Below are positions 43,953 through 53,091 of a DNA stretch of 64,000 bases, piece after piece. The position numbers and the translations under genes are program-made. The DNA lies in NCBI GenBank assembly GCA_022226935.1, contig CP092081.1, positions 2,304,527 through 2,368,526 on the forward strand. The letters are read 5' to 3'. Position 1 is the first letter of the stretch; each line of letters starts with the position of its first letter. The DNA comes from Nitrospira sp. GTDB lineage: Bacteria; Nitrospirota; Nitrospiria; Nitrospirales; Nitrospiraceae. A model generated the notes under the pieces. The model was given only the letters and a program-made list of their open reading frames with translations. It ran no database searches and was not told where the DNA came from.

Positions 43953-45435
43953 GGTGACCTTTCATCATATATTTCGCCATGGTCGGCACCAGCGTCCGCG
44001 ACAGGATGAAGGAAGCCAGCATCGCAATGATGATCGCTTCCGCCATGGGTTTGAATAGGTAGCCGGCGACGCCGCCGAGCTCGAACAGCGGAATCCAGAC
44101 AATCGCGATACAGAGGGTGGCGACGAACGTCGGGACCACGATCTGGTTGGCGGCATCGACGATGGCTTGTTCGAGCGCCTTGCCCATTTCGAGATGCCGG
44201 TCGATATTCTCGATCATCACGGTGGCGTCATCGACGAGGATGCCGACGGCCAGCGCCAACCCGCCCAAGGTCATGACGTTGATCGTCTCATTGAGCCAAT
44301 GCAGGCCGATGAGGGCAGTCAGGATGGAGAGCGGAATCGAGGTCCAGACGATCACCGTGGCCCGCCACGATCCAAGGAGCAGCAGCACAATCAGGCCGAC
44401 CAGCGCGCCGGCGGTCGCCATTTCATGCAACACATCGGCAATCGAATCTTTCACGAAGGTGGAAGCATCGTCGAGCAACTTGATCTCCACGCCCTCCGGA
44501 GAGATTTGTTCCGCGCGCGGGATCATGTTCTTGATGCCGTTGACCACGTCGAGGGTCGAGGCCTCCGTGCTCTTCATCGCAACGATGATGACGGTCTGTT
44601 TGCCTTTCACCAAAACGGCATTCTGCTGCACTCGGCCCATGAGGCGCACGGTGGCGACATCCCGCAGATAGATGAAGGCGTTGTCTTCCCGTTTGACGGG
44701 GATATCGCTGAAATGCTCGATCTGCATGGGTGACGCATTCGTCTGGACGATCCAATCGGTCTGCTTGATCTTGATATCGCCGGACGGCAGCACCAGATAT
44801 TGCTGCATGAGGGCGTTGTGAATGTCCGCCGGCGTCAGATTGCGGGCGAGCAGCTTTTGCTGATCGAGATTGACCATGACCTGCATGTCCTGGCCGCCGT
44901 AGGGATGCGGCAGGACGATCCCCGGCACCGTCACGAGTAAGGGGCGGATTCGCATGTAGGCAAGATTGTAGAGCTCCGCCGGGGTCAGCCGGTCTGAACT
45001 GATTTGGAGCATGGCGACCGGAATGGAAGAGGGCGCCAAACGCATGACCATGGGCGGCGAGATATCCGGCGGCAGCGCCTTGACGACGGTTTGCGCAATG
45101 GCGGTGATATCCGCCTCGGCTCTCCCCACATCCACTCCATCCTGGAGAAAAATATTGGTGATGCTGCTGCCGTAATAGGAATGACTGTGGATGTATTTGA
45201 TGCCTTCCACGGTCGACGTGAGAAAGCGCTCGAAGAGATAGGTGATGCGCCCTTCGACTTGCTGCGGCAGCAGACCGGCATAGGCCCAGACCACCGAGGT
45301 GACGGGGATCGTGATGTTGGGAAAGACGTCGGTCGGCATGTGAAGCACCGTGATGGTCCCCAGCAGCACGATGAGAATGGACATCACCACGAAGGTGTAA
45401 GGCCTGCGGAGGGCGATGAGGACGATTTCATTCAT
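43936..45435 (-). CDS. RND efflux permease, N-terminal half (split gene)
   Basis: A 499-residue protein from an ATG at 45435 (MNEIVLIALRRPYTFVVM, helix 1), with the first porter loop and helices 2-6. The proton-relay aspartate pair is in helix 4, GLALAVGILVDDATVMIEN. It ends soon after helix 6 at KYMMKGHHVEAA and TGA, exactly where intact relatives have the cytoplasmic loop joining the two halves. The next gene starts inside this overlap in the +1 frame. A frame extending up to 45627 has no family similarity upstream of 45435. The substrate of the pump is unknown. Confidence 0.9.
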   Translation of the reverse strand: MNEIVLIALRRPYTFVVMSILIVLLGTITVLHMPTDVFPNITIPVTSVVWAYAGLLPQQVEGRITYLFERFLTSTVEGIKYIHSHSYYGSSITNIFLQDGVDVGRAEADITAIAQTVVKALPPDISPPMVMRLAPSSIPVAMLQISSDRLTPAELYNLAYMRIRPLLVTVPGIVLPHPYGGQDMQVMVNLDQQKLLARNLTPADIHNALMQQYLVLPSGDIKIKQTDWIVQTNASPMQIEHFSDIPVKREDNAFIYLRDVATVRLMGRVQQNAVLVKGKQTVIIVAMKSTEASTLDVVNGIKNMIPRAEQISPEGVEIKLLDDASTFVKDSIADVLHEMATAGALVGLIVLLLLGSWRATVIVWTSIPLSILTALIGLHWLNETINVMTLGGLALAVGILVDDATVMIENIDRHLEMGKALEQAIVDAANQIVVPTFVATLCIAIVWIPLFELGGVAGYLFKPMAEAIIIAMLASFILSRTLVPTMAKYMMKGHHVEAA

Positions 45436-45447
45436 ATCGTCTTCGTA

Positions 45448-45467
45448 CTGCAATCGGTGGATTGCAG
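45448..45467. promoter_or_regulatory. Inverted repeat just upstream of the split RND operon
   Basis: CTGCAATC (45448-45455) and GATTGCAG (45460-45467) are perfect eight-base arms with a four-base centre, 13 bases before the permease start codon on the minus strand. It could be a repressor operator or a leader hairpin that covers the start region. Confidence 0.5.
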
Positions 45468-45658
45468 ATCTCTCATTAAACCAGGAAGAGACGCGTGCGA
45501 TTCTTGATGGTGGAATAGAGCAAGGTTCTTGCCGCCCTGCGTGTTTTCTGGCGGGGAACGACAATGGCTGTGTATTCGCACGTTTGGAGAAGGCCCTCAC
45601 CGATTTGGGTGCGTCGTCTTGCGACAAGGGGAGGGCAAATTCTCAAAGGGGCATTATC

Positions 45659-45676
45659 GCACTGTGCGCACAGTGC
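45659..45676. promoter_or_regulatory. Perfect 18-base palindrome in the divergent RND/modA gap
   Basis: GCACTGTGCGCACAGTGC is fully self-complementary with no spacer. It lies in the 467-base gap (45436-45902) between the split RND operon (minus) and the ModA-like gene (plus), a good position for a dimeric regulator. No further gene is visible in the gap: the reading frames there have no family motifs or ribosome sites. Confidence 0.5.
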
Positions 45677-45902
45677 AAAGTTTCACGGTTTCGCCGGACG
45701 AGCAATCGAAGCGGTGACGCAAAAAGCACGGCCATTTGTAAGAACCCCAGCAATTGATCAGGCTTCGGCGGACTGTCGTATGACGGATGCTGCTGGTACT
45801 AATCTTGCGACCATTCGAGTCGAGCGAGCTCGCCGGGGGCACGCGCGCAGAAGAATGTTCACCGCGATCAGTTGCGGAGAGAAAACCGGGGAGGGCAGCG
45901 CA

Positions 45903-46724
45903 ATGAAGGGAATCCGGAAATTCAGTAAGGCCCTTGCGATCGCAGTCGGGCTCGCGGCAGGACCGGTGATCGGCGCGCCGGTACAGGCAGAAACTCTGAC
46001 GATCGGCGCCGCCTATAGTCTCAAGGCGGCCTTTCAGGAAGTGGTGCCCATGTTCGAGAGTGAGTTCGGCGCATCGGTAAAGGTCGTCTACGGCTCATCG
46101 CAAACCCTCCGTCGGGAAGTGGAAGCCGGATCACCCGTGGATGTCTTACTGTCCGCGGTGGATGATCTCGAGAAATTGCACAAGAAGGGACTGACTCTCA
46201 ATGGCGGGCCTGAGGTCTACGCGCAGACGTCGTTGGTGTTCGTCATGTCGGCGGCGTCGCAGGCCATGCCGATTTCGTTTCATGAGATGTCGTCGGAGCG
46301 AAGAACCAGGGTTGCGATCGGAGCCTATGAGAACTCAGCTGCCGGCCCCATCACGGCACGGGCGCTTCGGGCGGTTGATCCCTCGTATAAAGACCGGTTT
46401 CGCCTCATCTCTGCCACACATCATGATGAGGTCATCAACATGATTCGTAAAGGAGAGGCTGAAGTCGGCCTGGTCTATCGCGTGGACGCGATCAATAACA
46501 GCGGGCAGGTGCGTATCATCGATGAAACGCCTGGTGGAACCTATACGCCGGTTCGATTCGGGCAAGCGGTTGTCTGGACCTGCCGCGATGAGGCTCGCGC
46601 CGCCGCTGAACAGTTTTCCGATTTCTTCAAGAGCGCCCGGATTCAAAAGCTCTTGCTCAAATACGGATTTGAACCGGCGACAGCGTTCGAAGGAGCGGTC
46701 GCCGGCAGGCGCACTGGGCCCTAG
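45903..46724 (+). CDS. ModA-like ABC transporter periplasmic substrate-binding protein
   Basis: A 273-residue protein with GGGGAGGG at 45888-45895 ahead of its ATG and a signal peptide (ALAIAVGLAAGPVIGAPVQA). The mature part has ModA/PBP_like features: LTIGAAYSLKAAFQEVVPMF, KVVYGSSQTLRREVEAGSPV, DVLLSAVDDLEKL, RVAIGAYENSAAGPITARAL and GEAEVGLVYRVDAI. Molybdate is the family ligand, but related proteins bind other oxyanions. No modB or modC lies beside it in the window. It converges on the AcrB-like gene with an 18-base gap. A long in-frame extension upstream to 45564 has no similarity. Confidence 0.85.
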   Translation: MKGIRKFSKALAIAVGLAAGPVIGAPVQAETLTIGAAYSLKAAFQEVVPMFESEFGASVKVVYGSSQTLRREVEAGSPVDVLLSAVDDLEKLHKKGLTLNGGPEVYAQTSLVFVMSAASQAMPISFHEMSSERRTRVAIGAYENSAAGPITARALRAVDPSYKDRFRLISATHHDEVINMIRKGEAEVGLVYRVDAINNSGQVRIIDETPGGTYTPVRFGQAVVWTCRDEARAAAEQFSDFFKSARIQKLLLKYGFEPATAFEGAVAGRRTGP

Positions 46725-46742
46725 CTGGGCAAGCAATGCTCT

Positions 46743-49700
46743 TCAATGCGGATGTTCCACCCGTCGCAATTCGCCTCCCAGGGCTTCCTGCTCTCTTCCT
46801 TCATCGTGCCTGATCAGCTTGCGTCCTGAAAGCATACGCAGACCGACATAAAACACCGGCGTCAGAAACAAGCCGAACAGCGTCACCCCGATCATGCCGG
46901 CGAAGACGGTAACGCCCGTGGCGGAGCGCACTTCCGCGCCGGCGCCGTGAGAGAGCACGAGTGGAATCGTGCCGGCGATGAAAGCGACCGACGTCATGAC
47001 GATGGGACGCAATCGCAAGCGGCAGGCTTCGAGCGCCGCCTCGACGATGCCCTTGCCTTGCAATTCCAGCTCGCGCGCAAATTCGACGATCAGGATCGCG
47101 TTTTTGCACGCCAAGCCCATCAGCACAACCAGGCCGACTTGCACAAACGTGTTGTTATCGCCGCCGGTGAGTTTGACGCCCGCGAGCGCGCAGAGCATGC
47201 ACATCGGCACGATCAGGATCACCGCCAGCGGCAAGGTCCAGGATTCATACAGGGCGGCGAGGACGAGGAAGGCCAACAGAATGGCCACCGGGAACACCAG
47301 CAATGCCGCCCTTCCTTGCGAAGCTTCCTGAAAGCTCAAATCGGTCCATTCGATGGTCATGCCGTTTGGCAGCACCTTTCCGGCGATGTCGCGAATCGTG
47401 TCCATCGCCTGTGCCGATGAGAACCTGGCGGGATCGGCCTCTCCCATGAAATCGGCGGCCGGATAGCCGTTGTAACGCAGCACCGGGTCGGGCCCGTACG
47501 TTTGGCTGAATTTCACCATCGAGCCGATCGGGACCATTTCGCCGCGAGCATTCCGCGTTTTGAGATTTGCGATGTCCTCGACCTTGCCGCGAAAATCTCC
47601 GTCGGCTTGCGCATACACGCGCCAGGTGCGACCGAACAGATTGAAGTCATTCACATAGGCTGACCCGAGGTAGATCTGCAGCGTGGCGAAGAGATCCGTC
47701 AAGGCAATGCCCTGTGTCTTGGCCTTGATACGGTCTACTTCGGCGTCGAGCTGCGGCACGTTGGCCTGATAGCCGGAAATCGGAAACCCCATGCCGGGCG
47801 TCTGCATCACCGCTCCCTGCAGGCTGCTGACGGCATTTTGCAGCGCCCCGAAGCCAAGTCCGGCGCGGTCTTCGACAAAGAGCCCATATCCGGCGCCGTT
47901 GCCGAGTCCGAGAATCGGCGGCGGCATCAACACGAAGGTGATGCCTTCCTTGATGGCGGAGATCTTGTGATTCATCTCCTCGCTGATTTCCTTGGCGCTG
48001 CGGTGGCGCTCGTCGAACGGTTTCAAGATCAGGAAGGCGATCCCGTAATTCGGGGTGTTCGTAAACTGCAACGGATTCAAGCCGGTCATGGCCACGACGT
48101 GCTCGATCCCGTCCACGGTTTTGCTGATCGCGACGACCTGCCGTAACACCGCATCTGTGCGGTCGAGCGAGGCGCCCTCCGGCAGTTTCACCCCGGCCAT
48201 GAGGAACAGCTTGTCCTGAGTGGGGATGAAGCCGCGGGGAACCGCTTGGAACATCAACCCGGTGGCGACCAGCAGGAGGGCATACACGGCAAAGACGGCG
48301 CCGCGATGTTTCAACGTGCGCGAGACGGTGCCCTGATACCCGTCGGAACTGGCCTTGAAAAATCGGTTGAACGGCCGGAAGACCCAGCCGAACAGACGCT
48401 CGATCAATCGCGAAAGGGCATCCTTCGGCGCGCCGTGGCTCTTGAGTAGTTTGGCCGCCAATGCCGGCGAAAGGGTCAGCGAATTGATGGCCGAGATCAC
48501 CGTCGAGATAGCAATCGTCACGGCGAACTGTTTGTAGAACTGGCCGGTGACGCCGCTGAGAAACGCCATCGGCACGAACACGGCGCACAACACGAGCGCG
48601 ATCGCGACGATCGGACCTGAGACTTCCTGCATGGCTTGGTGCGCCGCCTGGAGCGGAGTCCGTCCTTCTTCGATGTTGCGTTCGACGTTTTCCACCACCA
48701 CGATCGCGTCATCCACCACGATGCCGATCGCGAGGACGAGGCCGAAGAGCGTGAGCGTATTGATCGAAAAGCCAAAGAGATACAGCGCGGCGAAGGTGCC
48801 GACCACTGACACCGGCACGGCGATCAACGGAATGATCGAGGCGCGCCAGGTTTGCAGGAAGAGAATCACGACCAGCACGACGAGCAGGATCGCTTCCATC
48901 AACGTCTGGACGACGGCCTGGATCGAATCACGCACGAACACCGTGGTGTCATAGTCCGAGCGGTAGGTGAGGCCGGGGGGAAACCGCGTCTTCAGTTCTT
49001 CCATTTTGGCGATCACGGCATCGCGGACGGTCAGCGCGTTCGCGCCGGGAGCCTGGAAGATGCCGATGGGCGGCGCATCCTGATTGTCCAGCTGGCCGCG
49101 CAACGTATAGTCGTTGGCGCCGAGTTCGATACGGGCGACGTCGGACAGGCGGACGACTTCGCCGCCGGCTCCGATTTTCAGCACGACGTTGCCGAACTCT
49201 TGGGCCGTGCGCAGGCGGCCTTGGGCATTGATGGAGAGGAGGAAGTCGGTGCCCTTCGCAATGGGTTCCGCGCCGAGCTGCCCGGCCGATACCTGGATGT
49301 TTTGCTCCCGCACGGCGGCGACGACGTCTCCCGCCGTCATCCCGCGCGACGCGATCTTGTCCGGATTGAGCCAGATACGCATCGCATAGTCGCCGCTGCC
49401 GAAAATTTGCACCTGGCCGACACCGGGCAAACGAGCCAGTTCATCCTTGATTTTGATGTTGGCGTAATTGCGCAGGTAGAGCGCGTCGTATTTGCCCTCC
49501 GGCGAGAGGAGCTGAACCATCACCAAAAAGGTGGGCGATTGTTTCTGCGTCGTCACGCCCAGGCTCACCACTTCCGACGGCAGGCGTGAGAGCGCCTGAC
49601 TGACACGGTTCTGCACCTGCACCTGAGCGGCGTCGGGATCGGTACCGGGACGGAACGTGATCGTCATCTGCAGCACGCCGTCGGAACCGGCGACCGATTT

Positions 49701-49940
49701 CATATACATCATGTTCTCGACGCCGTTGATCTGTTCTTCCAGCGGCGTCGACACGGTTTCGGCAATCACCTTGGGATTCGCGCCCGGATAGATGGCGCGC
49801 ACGATGACCGCGGGCGGGACGACTTCGGGATACTCGCTGATCGGCAGGATGGGAATGGCGATCAACCCGGCGGCGAAGATCACGATCGACAGCACCGCGG
49901 CGAAGATCGGCCGATCGATGAAAAACTTGGAAAAGTCCAC
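46743..49940 (-). CDS. RND efflux permease, AcrB/MexB (HAE1) family
   Basis: A 1065-residue permease starting at GTG 49940 with GGGAG seven bases before. It has 12 predicted helices and two large porter loops. Motifs: FFIDRPIFAAVLSIVIFAAG (helix 1), SEYPEVVPPAVIVRAIYPGA, the helix 4 aspartate pair in LVLAIGIVVDDAIVVVENVE, and NAILIVEFARELE near helix 10-11. This is the hydrophobe/amphiphile efflux type, powered by proton influx. The adaptor gene lies 12 bases upstream; no channel gene belongs to this pair, so it may use the NodT protein of the neighbouring operon or another TolC-like protein. Confidence 0.96.
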   Translation of the reverse strand: MDFSKFFIDRPIFAAVLSIVIFAAGLIAIPILPISEYPEVVPPAVIVRAIYPGANPKVIAETVSTPLEEQINGVENMMYMKSVAGSDGVLQMTITFRPGTDPDAAQVQVQNRVSQALSRLPSEVVSLGVTTQKQSPTFLVMVQLLSPEGKYDALYLRNYANIKIKDELARLPGVGQVQIFGSGDYAMRIWLNPDKIASRGMTAGDVVAAVREQNIQVSAGQLGAEPIAKGTDFLLSINAQGRLRTAQEFGNVVLKIGAGGEVVRLSDVARIELGANDYTLRGQLDNQDAPPIGIFQAPGANALTVRDAVIAKMEELKTRFPPGLTYRSDYDTTVFVRDSIQAVVQTLMEAILLVVLVVILFLQTWRASIIPLIAVPVSVVGTFAALYLFGFSINTLTLFGLVLAIGIVVDDAIVVVENVERNIEEGRTPLQAAHQAMQEVSGPIVAIALVLCAVFVPMAFLSGVTGQFYKQFAVTIAISTVISAINSLTLSPALAAKLLKSHGAPKDALSRLIERLFGWVFRPFNRFFKASSDGYQGTVSRTLKHRGAVFAVYALLLVATGLMFQAVPRGFIPTQDKLFLMAGVKLPEGASLDRTDAVLRQVVAISKTVDGIEHVVAMTGLNPLQFTNTPNYGIAFLILKPFDERHRSAKEISEEMNHKISAIKEGITFVLMPPPILGLGNGAGYGLFVEDRAGLGFGALQNAVSSLQGAVMQTPGMGFPISGYQANVPQLDAEVDRIKAKTQGIALTDLFATLQIYLGSAYVNDFNLFGRTWRVYAQADGDFRGKVEDIANLKTRNARGEMVPIGSMVKFSQTYGPDPVLRYNGYPAADFMGEADPARFSSAQAMDTIRDIAGKVLPNGMTIEWTDLSFQEASQGRAALLVFPVAILLAFLVLAALYESWTLPLAVILIVPMCMLCALAGVKLTGGDNNTFVQVGLVVLMGLACKNAILIVEFARELELQGKGIVEAALEACRLRLRPIVMTSVAFIAGTIPLVLSHGAGAEVRSATGVTVFAGMIGVTLFGLFLTPVFYVGLRMLSGRKLIRHDEGREQEALGGELRRVEHPH

Positions 49941-49952
49941 GGCGGAGTCTCC

Positions 49953-51119
49953 CTACTTTTCCGCCATGGCTGCAGGCGCGGCCGGCGCCGATGGTTTGTC
50001 CATCGGAACCTCGGCGGGCATCACCGGCATGCCGGGATAAAAAATCTTCTGCAGGCCGACCACGACAATCCTGTCGTCCGGCGCGAGGCCGGATTGCACC
50101 ACGCGCAACCCATCGACCACGCCGCCCAGCACGACGTCCTTGCGTTGCGCCTTCCCGTCCTTGTCGACCGCGTACACATATTTTCGATCCTGGTCGGTGA
50201 GAATGGCCTTGTCGTCGATCAAGAGGGCCTGGGCCTTCTGGCCGCTCACGAACTGCACGCGCGCGAAGAGCCCGGGGGTAAAGATCCGGTCGGCATTGGA
50301 CAGCACGGCTCGCGCGCGTACGGTGCCGATGGTGGGATTGACCTGATTGTCGAGAAAGTCGACCCTGCCGCTATGCGGATAGCCGGTTTCGTTGGCGAGG
50401 CCGACGTGCACGGCATTGTCCTGCGCGGTGCGCTCGTTCTTGCGTTCCTGCTCCTTGTAACGCAAGTAACTGTTTTCGTCGGCATCGAAATAGACGTACA
50501 TCGGGTCTTGTGACACCACCGTGGTCAATAGGGTGTCGTCGGCGGTCGCGAGATTGCCGACGGTCACCAAGGCTCGGCTGGCCCGTCCGGAGACCGGAGC
50601 GCGGACCTCCGTGAAAGACAAGTTGAGCTTGGCGGTGGCTACCGCAGCTTCGGCGGCATGGACATCCGCCGCGCTTTGCGCCTGCGCGGCACGCCGCAAG
50701 TCGAGCTCTTCGTGCGAGATCGCGTCATCGTCGATCAATGCCTGGGCGCGTTTGTTGCGGATCGTCTCCAACTGCTGCGCCACACGCGCGCGCGCCAATT
50801 GCGCCTGGGCATTCTCTAAGGCGGCGCGGTAGGGACGAGGATCGATCTGGAACATCAAATCGCCCTGCTTCACATCCTGCCCTTCCTTGTAGGCCACTTT
50901 CTGCACGTAGCCGCTGGCGCGCGGCCGTAACTCGACCGTGTCGATGGCGCTGATACGGCCCGTGTATTCGTCCCATTGTTGCACCGGCTTGGAGATCACC
51001 TGTGCGACGCCGACTTCAGGGGGAGGGGGTTGGCCTGTGCTGCCGGCCTGTTCGCTGTTGCAGCCGGCCGCGGTCAGGAGCAACGCGAGCAGCCACGATG
51101 GATATCGGATAGTGCGCAT
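49953..51119 (-). CDS. RND efflux periplasmic adaptor, AcrA/MexA family lipoprotein
   Basis: A 388-residue adaptor. The ATG at 51119 is chosen because it starts a compact lipoprotein signal (YPSWLLALLLTAAGC); the frame is open to 51173. The lipoyl half-motifs are ELRPRASGYVQKVAYKEGQ and NLSFTEVRAPVSGRASRALV around an Ala/Gln-rich hairpin, with MFQIDPRPYRAALENAQAQL as the usual family block. It feeds the AcrB-like permease. The gene is divergent from the MarR-type regulator across a 184-base gap. Confidence 0.95.
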   Translation of the reverse strand: MRTIRYPSWLLALLLTAAGCNSEQAGSTGQPPPPEVGVAQVISKPVQQWDEYTGRISAIDTVELRPRASGYVQKVAYKEGQDVKQGDLMFQIDPRPYRAALENAQAQLARARVAQQLETIRNKRAQALIDDDAISHEELDLRRAAQAQSAADVHAAEAAVATAKLNLSFTEVRAPVSGRASRALVTVGNLATADDTLLTTVVSQDPMYVYFDADENSYLRYKEQERKNERTAQDNAVHVGLANETGYPHSGRVDFLDNQVNPTIGTVRARAVLSNADRIFTPGLFARVQFVSGQKAQALLIDDKAILTDQDRKYVYAVDKDGKAQRKDVVLGGVVDGLRVVQSGLAPDDRIVVVGLQKIFYPGMPVMPAEVPMDKPSAPAAPAAMAEK

Positions 51120-51234
51120 GGTGTACCTGTTGGAAAAGTGGCCGTGAACGATGAAGTCAATCAGGAAACCCATCGACGATTCTTCTTCACTTGTTCTCGT
51201 GCAGTATCCGGCATGCTGCGAAACATAGTCAATA

Positions 51235-51267
51235 TATGAATGATGCAGCTATGAATAATTTATGATT
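51235..51267. promoter_or_regulatory. AT-rich direct repeats in the acrA-like/marR-like divergent gap
   Basis: TATGAAT at 51235-51241 and 51250-51256 and TATGATT at 51261-51267 form three near-identical units in a stretch far richer in A+T than its surroundings. CATA-N7-TATG overlaps the first. A MarR protein could bind here to control both directions. Confidence 0.35.
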
Positions 51268-51303
51268 GAATGTTGTCGCTTTTTGAAGTACCGTGTCCGC
51301 ACA

Positions 51304-51795
51304 ATGAAACGAATCAAAGCCGTCCCGCGATCGAAAGCCAAGGAGACGTCTTCCGTCTCTCCCTGCATCTCGACATTGCCGCGGCACCGGCTGGTCGAAC
51401 TGTTGTGGAGCTTTGCCCCGGCCTATCAGCGGTGGTCTGAATCGCTCTTGGTGGAGAAGGGGTTATCTCCCCAGCGGTTGCGTATCCTCGGCTCGATTCA
51501 TGAGCGCGGTCCCAGGATTATGAGCGACCTCAAAAAGGAACTCGGCGTGACGGCGACGAACGTGACGGCGCTCGTCGATTCGCTCGAAAAGGACGGACTG
51601 GTCGTGCGGAGACGGCATCCGACGGATCGCCGGGCCACCGTGATCGAACTCTCGGACAAAGTCATGACCGAGCTGTCCCCGCGCTGCACGGAATACAAAG
51701 AGCAGGTCGCGGAGCTGTTTTCAGACCTCAGTGAGCAGGAATGTAAAACGTTCGTGAAAACGCTGGAGAAGCTGTGGCGTCGATTGCAGGGGTGA
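51304..51795 (+). CDS. MarR family transcriptional regulator
   Basis: About 163 residues from ATG 51304; ATG 51262 would add 14 residues and lies inside the putative operator. The winged helix-turn-helix is seen in LSPQRLRILGSIHERGPRIM, DLKKELGVTATNVTALVDSL, EKDGLVVRRRHPTDRRATVI, with DRR forming the wing tip. Flanking helices make the dimer. MarR proteins repress efflux genes until a phenolic or similar ligand binds; this one is divergent from the AcrAB-like pair and is its likely local regulator. Confidence 0.92.
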   Translation: MKRIKAVPRSKAKETSSVSPCISTLPRHRLVELLWSFAPAYQRWSESLLVEKGLSPQRLRILGSIHERGPRIMSDLKKELGVTATNVTALVDSLEKDGLVVRRRHPTDRRATVIELSDKVMTELSPRCTEYKEQVAELFSDLSEQECKTFVKTLEKLWRRLQG

Positions 51796-52203
51796 GGAGG
51801 TCGGAACCGATATCGCGCTGATTCCATTGTCGGGGATGAATCACTCCCATGATGTGGCGGCAGCCTCAGGAAGGTTCACGATAACTTCGGCGAGGCCACT
51901 TGGATTCAGCTTTGCGGTATGGGCGTGATTGCGGTTTACGGGTCACGAGGCGTTTGAACAGGACTGCTAAAGTAACAAGCGACAGAGTTGTGGATAGGCG
52001 AGCGAGCATGTCTCACGATATCGCCCTGCGATGAGCGTGTCAAATACCTGCTGACCCAGGTTGTAATTGACCCAACGGTTGGAACGTAGAATCCTGCGTC
52101 ATGAGAAGTACGTGTTTTCCCAGATCCGGTCCGGCGCTGAATGGTATCCGGAACTCCGGCCGAATCTGATAAGGAGAGCCCGATCAGTATCGAGGAAGAA
52201 CCG
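51796..52203. other. Intergenic stretch with no supported gene
   Basis: About 400 bases between the marR-like gene and the end of the small unknown gene. Short frames exist on both strands but none has a ribosome site with a sensible protein. I see no RNA-like fold or strong hairpin. Confidence 0.5.
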
Positions 52204-52497
52204 CTAGCAGTCGTCCTCACGGCCGTGCGTGGTAGGAATGATGCTGATTCCGTGCGCGCTCACATAGACCTTCTTCCCCAGCTGCTGCTTGATGGCGGGG
52301 AGAATTTTGTCGTGCATCAGGTTTTGGAGTGTGACCAGCGTGATGTCGTCAAAATAGTTCCTCGAAAATTCTAGTTCTGTTTGATACCGGCCATCGCTAA
52401 ACAGAAAGCGTTTAGGGATGACTTTCAGCGTAATGTCTTGATAGCCGGCTGACTCCAATGCCTCAATGATGGCCTCGTTCTTCGTCAGATCTGACAT
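52204..52497 (-). CDS. Small uncharacterised protein (97 residues)
   Basis: A clear GAGAGGAA ribosome site lies eight bases before the ATG. The protein is soluble and mixed alpha/beta: KNEAIIEALESAGYQDITL, then LFSDGRYQTELEFSRNYFDD, then LGKKVYVSAHGISIIP. I recognise no domain; there is no signal peptide or membrane segment. A 77-residue frame on the other strand overlaps it and is judged a shadow. Confidence 0.6.
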   Translation of the reverse strand: MSDLTKNEAIIEALESAGYQDITLKVIPKRFLFSDGRYQTELEFSRNYFDDITLVTLQNLMHDKILPAIKQQLGKKVYVSAHGISIIPTTHGREDDC

Positions 52498-52587
52498 CGG
52501 GCCGTTCCTCTCTCCGTATATCCGATTTCAACAGGGGATGATCTTCAGGTGTCTCCTGTCGCTAAGCAATGATGAGCGGGCGTGGAT

Positions 52588-53091
52588 TCATAGTGTGGAC
52601 GTCGTCGCTCCCGCGTGATGAATTGAATGAGAGGACGCCCAGATGGAACGTCGGGAGTCGGCTGTCTGTCCGGCGACCATGATTCGAGTTGCAGCTTTAA
52701 TCTTATCGAATTCCGCGTACAGCGTATCCTCCTCCCGACGTATGCGTGTCTGTAGCAGAAAGAGGATGTTTCCAAGGTCTTGTGTCGTGTGATGGGGCTT
52801 CTCACCGATGTGGTACTGCTCAAAAAAGCTCATCACCTCTTTCGAGACGCCTGTCATGTCTTTCCCAAGAATTTCCAAGGTGTGCTTCAACTCCGTATTC
52901 TTTTGGGCGGCGTCGAACAAGATGGGATACAAGAGCGTGTCTTCCAATTTGAAGTGCGCCAACAGGTGCGTTTTTGCCGCCCTCAGTTTCCTTTGCGCTT
53001 CCAATTTTTCCACGCCAATCCACTGCGCGGCTTCCACCAAGTTCGAGATGAACACATGCTGCAATTTGAGCGTCGCGGTTAAGTTTGACAT
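52588..53091 (-). CDS. Hemerythrin-like domain protein
   Basis: A 167-residue all-helical protein from ATG 53091, with AAGGAGA as ribosome site about eight bases before; the frame is open to 53157 without support. Iron-ligand-like residues are His12 (LKLQHVF), His46 and Glu50 (AHFKLEDTLLYP), His70 and Glu120-Glu121 (RIRREEDTLY). In the last motif hemerythrins normally have His four residues before the Glu; here it is Arg116. The protein may bind iron, oxygen or nitric oxide in altered form, or have lost the site. The ~50 residues after the last motif look unstructured. Confidence 0.7.
   Translation of the reverse strand: MSNLTATLKLQHVFISNLVEAAQWIGVEKLEAQRKLRAAKTHLLAHFKLEDTLLYPILFDAAQKNTELKHTLEILGKDMTGVSKEVMSFFEQYHIGEKPHHTTQDLGNILFLLQTRIRREEDTLYAEFDKIKAATRIMVAGQTADSRRSIWASSHSIHHAGATTSTL

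Noticed and set aside
52141..52374. 77-codon plus-strand frame
   Set aside because: It overlaps the 97-residue minus-strand gene, which has the stronger ribosome site and more protein-like sequence.
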